Positions 62,432-64,000 of a stretch of DNA of 64,000 bases are shown piece after piece. Source of the stretch: Ruminococcus flavefaciens (GTDB taxonomy: Bacteria; Bacillota; Clostridia; Oscillospirales; Ruminococcaceae); the NCBI GenBank assembly GCA_002371825.1, contig DFHF01000008.1:49974-113973 (forward strand), written 5' to 3'. Position 1 is the first letter of the stretch. Each line of letters begins with the position of its first letter. A program made the position numbers and the translations under genes. Under the pieces are notes generated by a model, which did not search any database, was not told where the DNA came from, and worked only from the letters and a program-made list of their open reading frames with translations.

Positions 62432-63609
62432 ATACTCATCTCCATATCCTCTGTATTATCGCTTAAATATTCGTCCTCGGGTACAAGAGCCCATGCTTCA
62501 TCGTCTGACCAGAAGCTGATATTGATCTCTCCGACCTCTGTTCTCATGTACTTCTGCTCCAGCGATTTGCCCCAGCCGTCACTCAGCTGACCGACGCAGT
62601 ATTGTCTGAATTTCTCCATTTCTTCATCGGATAGCTCACCAGTTATCTTTGCAGTTATAACTCCAGTCAGCTCACCGTTTATTACCTCTACTGTACAGTG
62701 TGCTGACTGGACCTTTTCCGATATCTCATCATCAGGACCTTCAGGAGAATACCAAAGCATAAGACCACGCTTATGTTCTGCAGGAAGATCATTTTCACGG
62801 ATGAAGGTGTTGATATCATCCGCATATCCAGCCATATCTGCATTATCAAGAATACAGTTATCCTTCGGATGGTCCTTGATATGCTGATATATTTCTATTG
62901 GACAGCAAAGGTGTATTTCGTTCAAGTGAGAATCGAGAAACTGTTCATAAATGTATTTGGCCTGTGGTATATACTGAGCGTATCGTGTGTAGGCGCTACC
63001 CTCAGATTCTATAACTATACCATCACCAAAATCGATATCATAGAGGAGAATGCAGTGATACATATTTTCCTCGTCATCATAGTACATGAAATCCTTGTTT
63101 CTTTCTAGAAACGCCAAACTCATAAAAGGGAACCGTGAGATATGCACGAAGTTTTTATGAGTTACGGCAATTGCCTTTTCGATTACACATTTTTTAACAT
63201 TAAAAGTGGCAGGTTTCTCCTCAAGATGTGTGTTCAACACCAGCTTATCAGAAAACTCCATAAAGTGATCTGCAAACAATTTTTTGATGCCGTTTATACA
63301 TCTGGCATCACTACATAAGATGGTTTTAAAGATTAAATCATGATCTGCAACGTTATCCAGAATTCCACAAAGATTATTGAGTTCAAATAGATTATCATTA
63401 TTACATAATCTATCTATAATGAGATCATCAAGTGGGTTATTGGTATAGAGACCGACAAGATACTGTTCTTTGGCACTGCTTCTGAGCTTTAGTTTTTCAG
63501 CAGGCAGGTCTATTCCTGCCTTTTTCAGATCTGCTCTCAGCTCATCATTACATTTAGGTAATATTGTTGATAGTTCTTTTCCCTTATATCGGATATTAAC
63601 GTTTATCAT
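62428..63609 (-). CDS. Unknown mobile-module protein with a duplicated C-terminal domain
   Basis: About 393 residues from the ATG eight bases after GAGGTGA. The first ~270 residues match nothing I know. The last ~110 (RGLMLWYSPEGPDDEISEKV ... GQLSDGWGKSLEQ ... EINISFWSDDEAWALV) are homologous to the C-terminal half of the next gene upstream, including the block SDGWGxxxEQ and (I/D)xxSF(W/Y)...AW. The tail is EDMEMSM. No membrane segment. Confidence 0.7.
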   Translation of the reverse strand: MINVNIRYKGKELSTILPKCNDELRADLKKAGIDLPAEKLKLRSSAKEQYLVGLYTNNPLDDLIIDRLCNNDNLFELNNLCGILDNVADHDLIFKTILCSDARCINGIKKLFADHFMEFSDKLVLNTHLEEKPATFNVKKCVIEKAIAVTHKNFVHISRFPFMSLAFLERNKDFMYYDDEENMYHCILLYDIDFGDGIVIESEGSAYTRYAQYIPQAKYIYEQFLDSHLNEIHLCCPIEIYQHIKDHPKDNCILDNADMAGYADDINTFIRENDLPAEHKRGLMLWYSPEGPDDEISEKVQSAHCTVEVINGELTGVITAKITGELSDEEMEKFRQYCVGQLSDGWGKSLEQKYMRTEVGEINISFWSDDEAWALVPEDEYLSDNTEDMEMSM

Positions 63610-63622
63610 TAAGTAGCTCACC

Positions 63623-64000
63623 TCACATTTTTAATTCGATATCTTCTAACGGTGACTCTGGAGCCGCCTTAACTTCTTCCTCTGTCATAAGTTCCCATGC
63701 ACCGCAGGTGTCATAGAAGCTGACGTAGATATCTCCCTCAGAAGTATGGATATCACGCTGCTCGAAGCCTTCGCCCCAACCGTCACTTGCCTGTCCGGAG
63801 AGTTCGTGTAACAGCTCGTCATACTCATAGCTGTCAAGTTCTCCACATATCTGGCAGGTAAATACTCCCATGAGTCTGTCGCCAACCTTCTCTACAGATG
63901 GGAATATGGAGTAGACCTTATCTGCGAAACGCTTTCTGTCGCTGAGATACGCCATTATTCCACGGTTTTCTTCCTCGTCTGACTGATACGCCTCAATAGC
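63623..64000 (-). CDS. Unknown mobile-module protein, C-terminal part (5' end outside window)
   Basis: The frame is open to the window edge, and the region before Met 63955 (SDEEENRG) aligns with its neighbour's RG(L/I)M block, so that Met is internal. It shows the same domain as the end of the 62428-63609 protein: GVFTCQICGELDSYEYDELL, GQASDGWGEGFEQRDIHTSE and YVSFYDTCGAWELM. The tail is EDIELKM, another of the shared ends. Confidence 0.7.
   Translation of the reverse strand, partial: AIEAYQSDEEENRGIMAYLSDRKRFADKVYSIFPSVEKVGDRLMGVFTCQICGELDSYEYDELLHELSGQASDGWGEGFEQRDIHTSEGDIYVSFYDTCGAWELMTEEEVKAAPESPLEDIELKM

Noticed and set aside
53871..64000. A prophage
   Set aside because: The antirepressor is phage-like, but no capsid, terminase, tail or lysis gene is seen; DUF4314, Api92-like and methylase genes fit a conjugative element better.
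1..64000. CRISPR array
   Set aside because: No set of short direct repeats with regular spacers was found; the only long arrays are the SH3b coding repeats and hairpin clusters.

Overview
The window looks like chromosome from a low-to-mid GC Clostridia bacterium, most likely a Ruminococcus of the R. albus / R. flavefaciens type. The reasons are three secreted proteins with type I dockerin modules of ruminococcal style (a metalloprotease-like protein, an SH3b/C39 protein and a pectate lyase), Gram-positive cell-envelope genes, AGGAGG-type ribosome sites and TTGACA-17-TATAAT promoters. No rRNA, tRNA or CRISPR array was seen. Identifications rest on reading motifs in the translated sequence; no database search was run.

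Region 1 (1-12.6 kb) is mostly housekeeping. It holds the end of thiD, a short inverted-repeat element, ilvE with a tiny membrane-protein gene in front, an alr / SecD-head lipoprotein / radical-SAM operon, a YpsA-like SLOG protein, an LCP-like protein, tatD, two convergent PP2C-type phosphatases, a PHP phosphatase, and an Lrp regulator / aminotransferase / ispE operon.

Region 2 (12.6-47.5 kb) is dominated by envelope and secreted functions. These are the dockerin proteins, a D,D-carboxypeptidase, an ABC-2 exporter diverging from a two-component system, a membrane VWA/C-type-lectin protein with a GH3 enzyme, and a membrane-anchored M4 peptidase. Metabolic genes lie between them: an ACT + DUF711 pair, DAHP synthase, chorismate synthase and pyridoxamine kinase. 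An AT-rich orphan gene sits between the two aromatic-pathway genes.

Region 3 (47.5-53.9 kb) is a scar. It has a SWIM-domain gene interrupted by a TGA, a fragment of another gene and an IS3 transposase remnant. These are followed by a nitrogenase-like D/K pair with an SsuC/TauC-type permease. The partner ATPase has lost its N-terminal part, including Walker A.

Region 4 (53.9 kb to the end) starts exactly where the ATPase breaks off and is a mobile-element module, all on the minus strand. It carries adenine and cytosine DNA methyltransferases, a Bro-N/KilAC antirepressor, an Api92-like protein, a pentapeptide protein, a TPR + NucS-like nuclease, a DUF4314 protein, two ribbon-helix-helix proteins and a duplicated unknown domain. 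Six otherwise dissimilar proteins here end in the same kind of short tail: acidic residues, then alternating Met/Ile/Leu. The two most interesting points are the truncated nitrogenase-like transport/reductase locus and this shared C-terminal tail, which may be an undescribed sorting or transfer signal.
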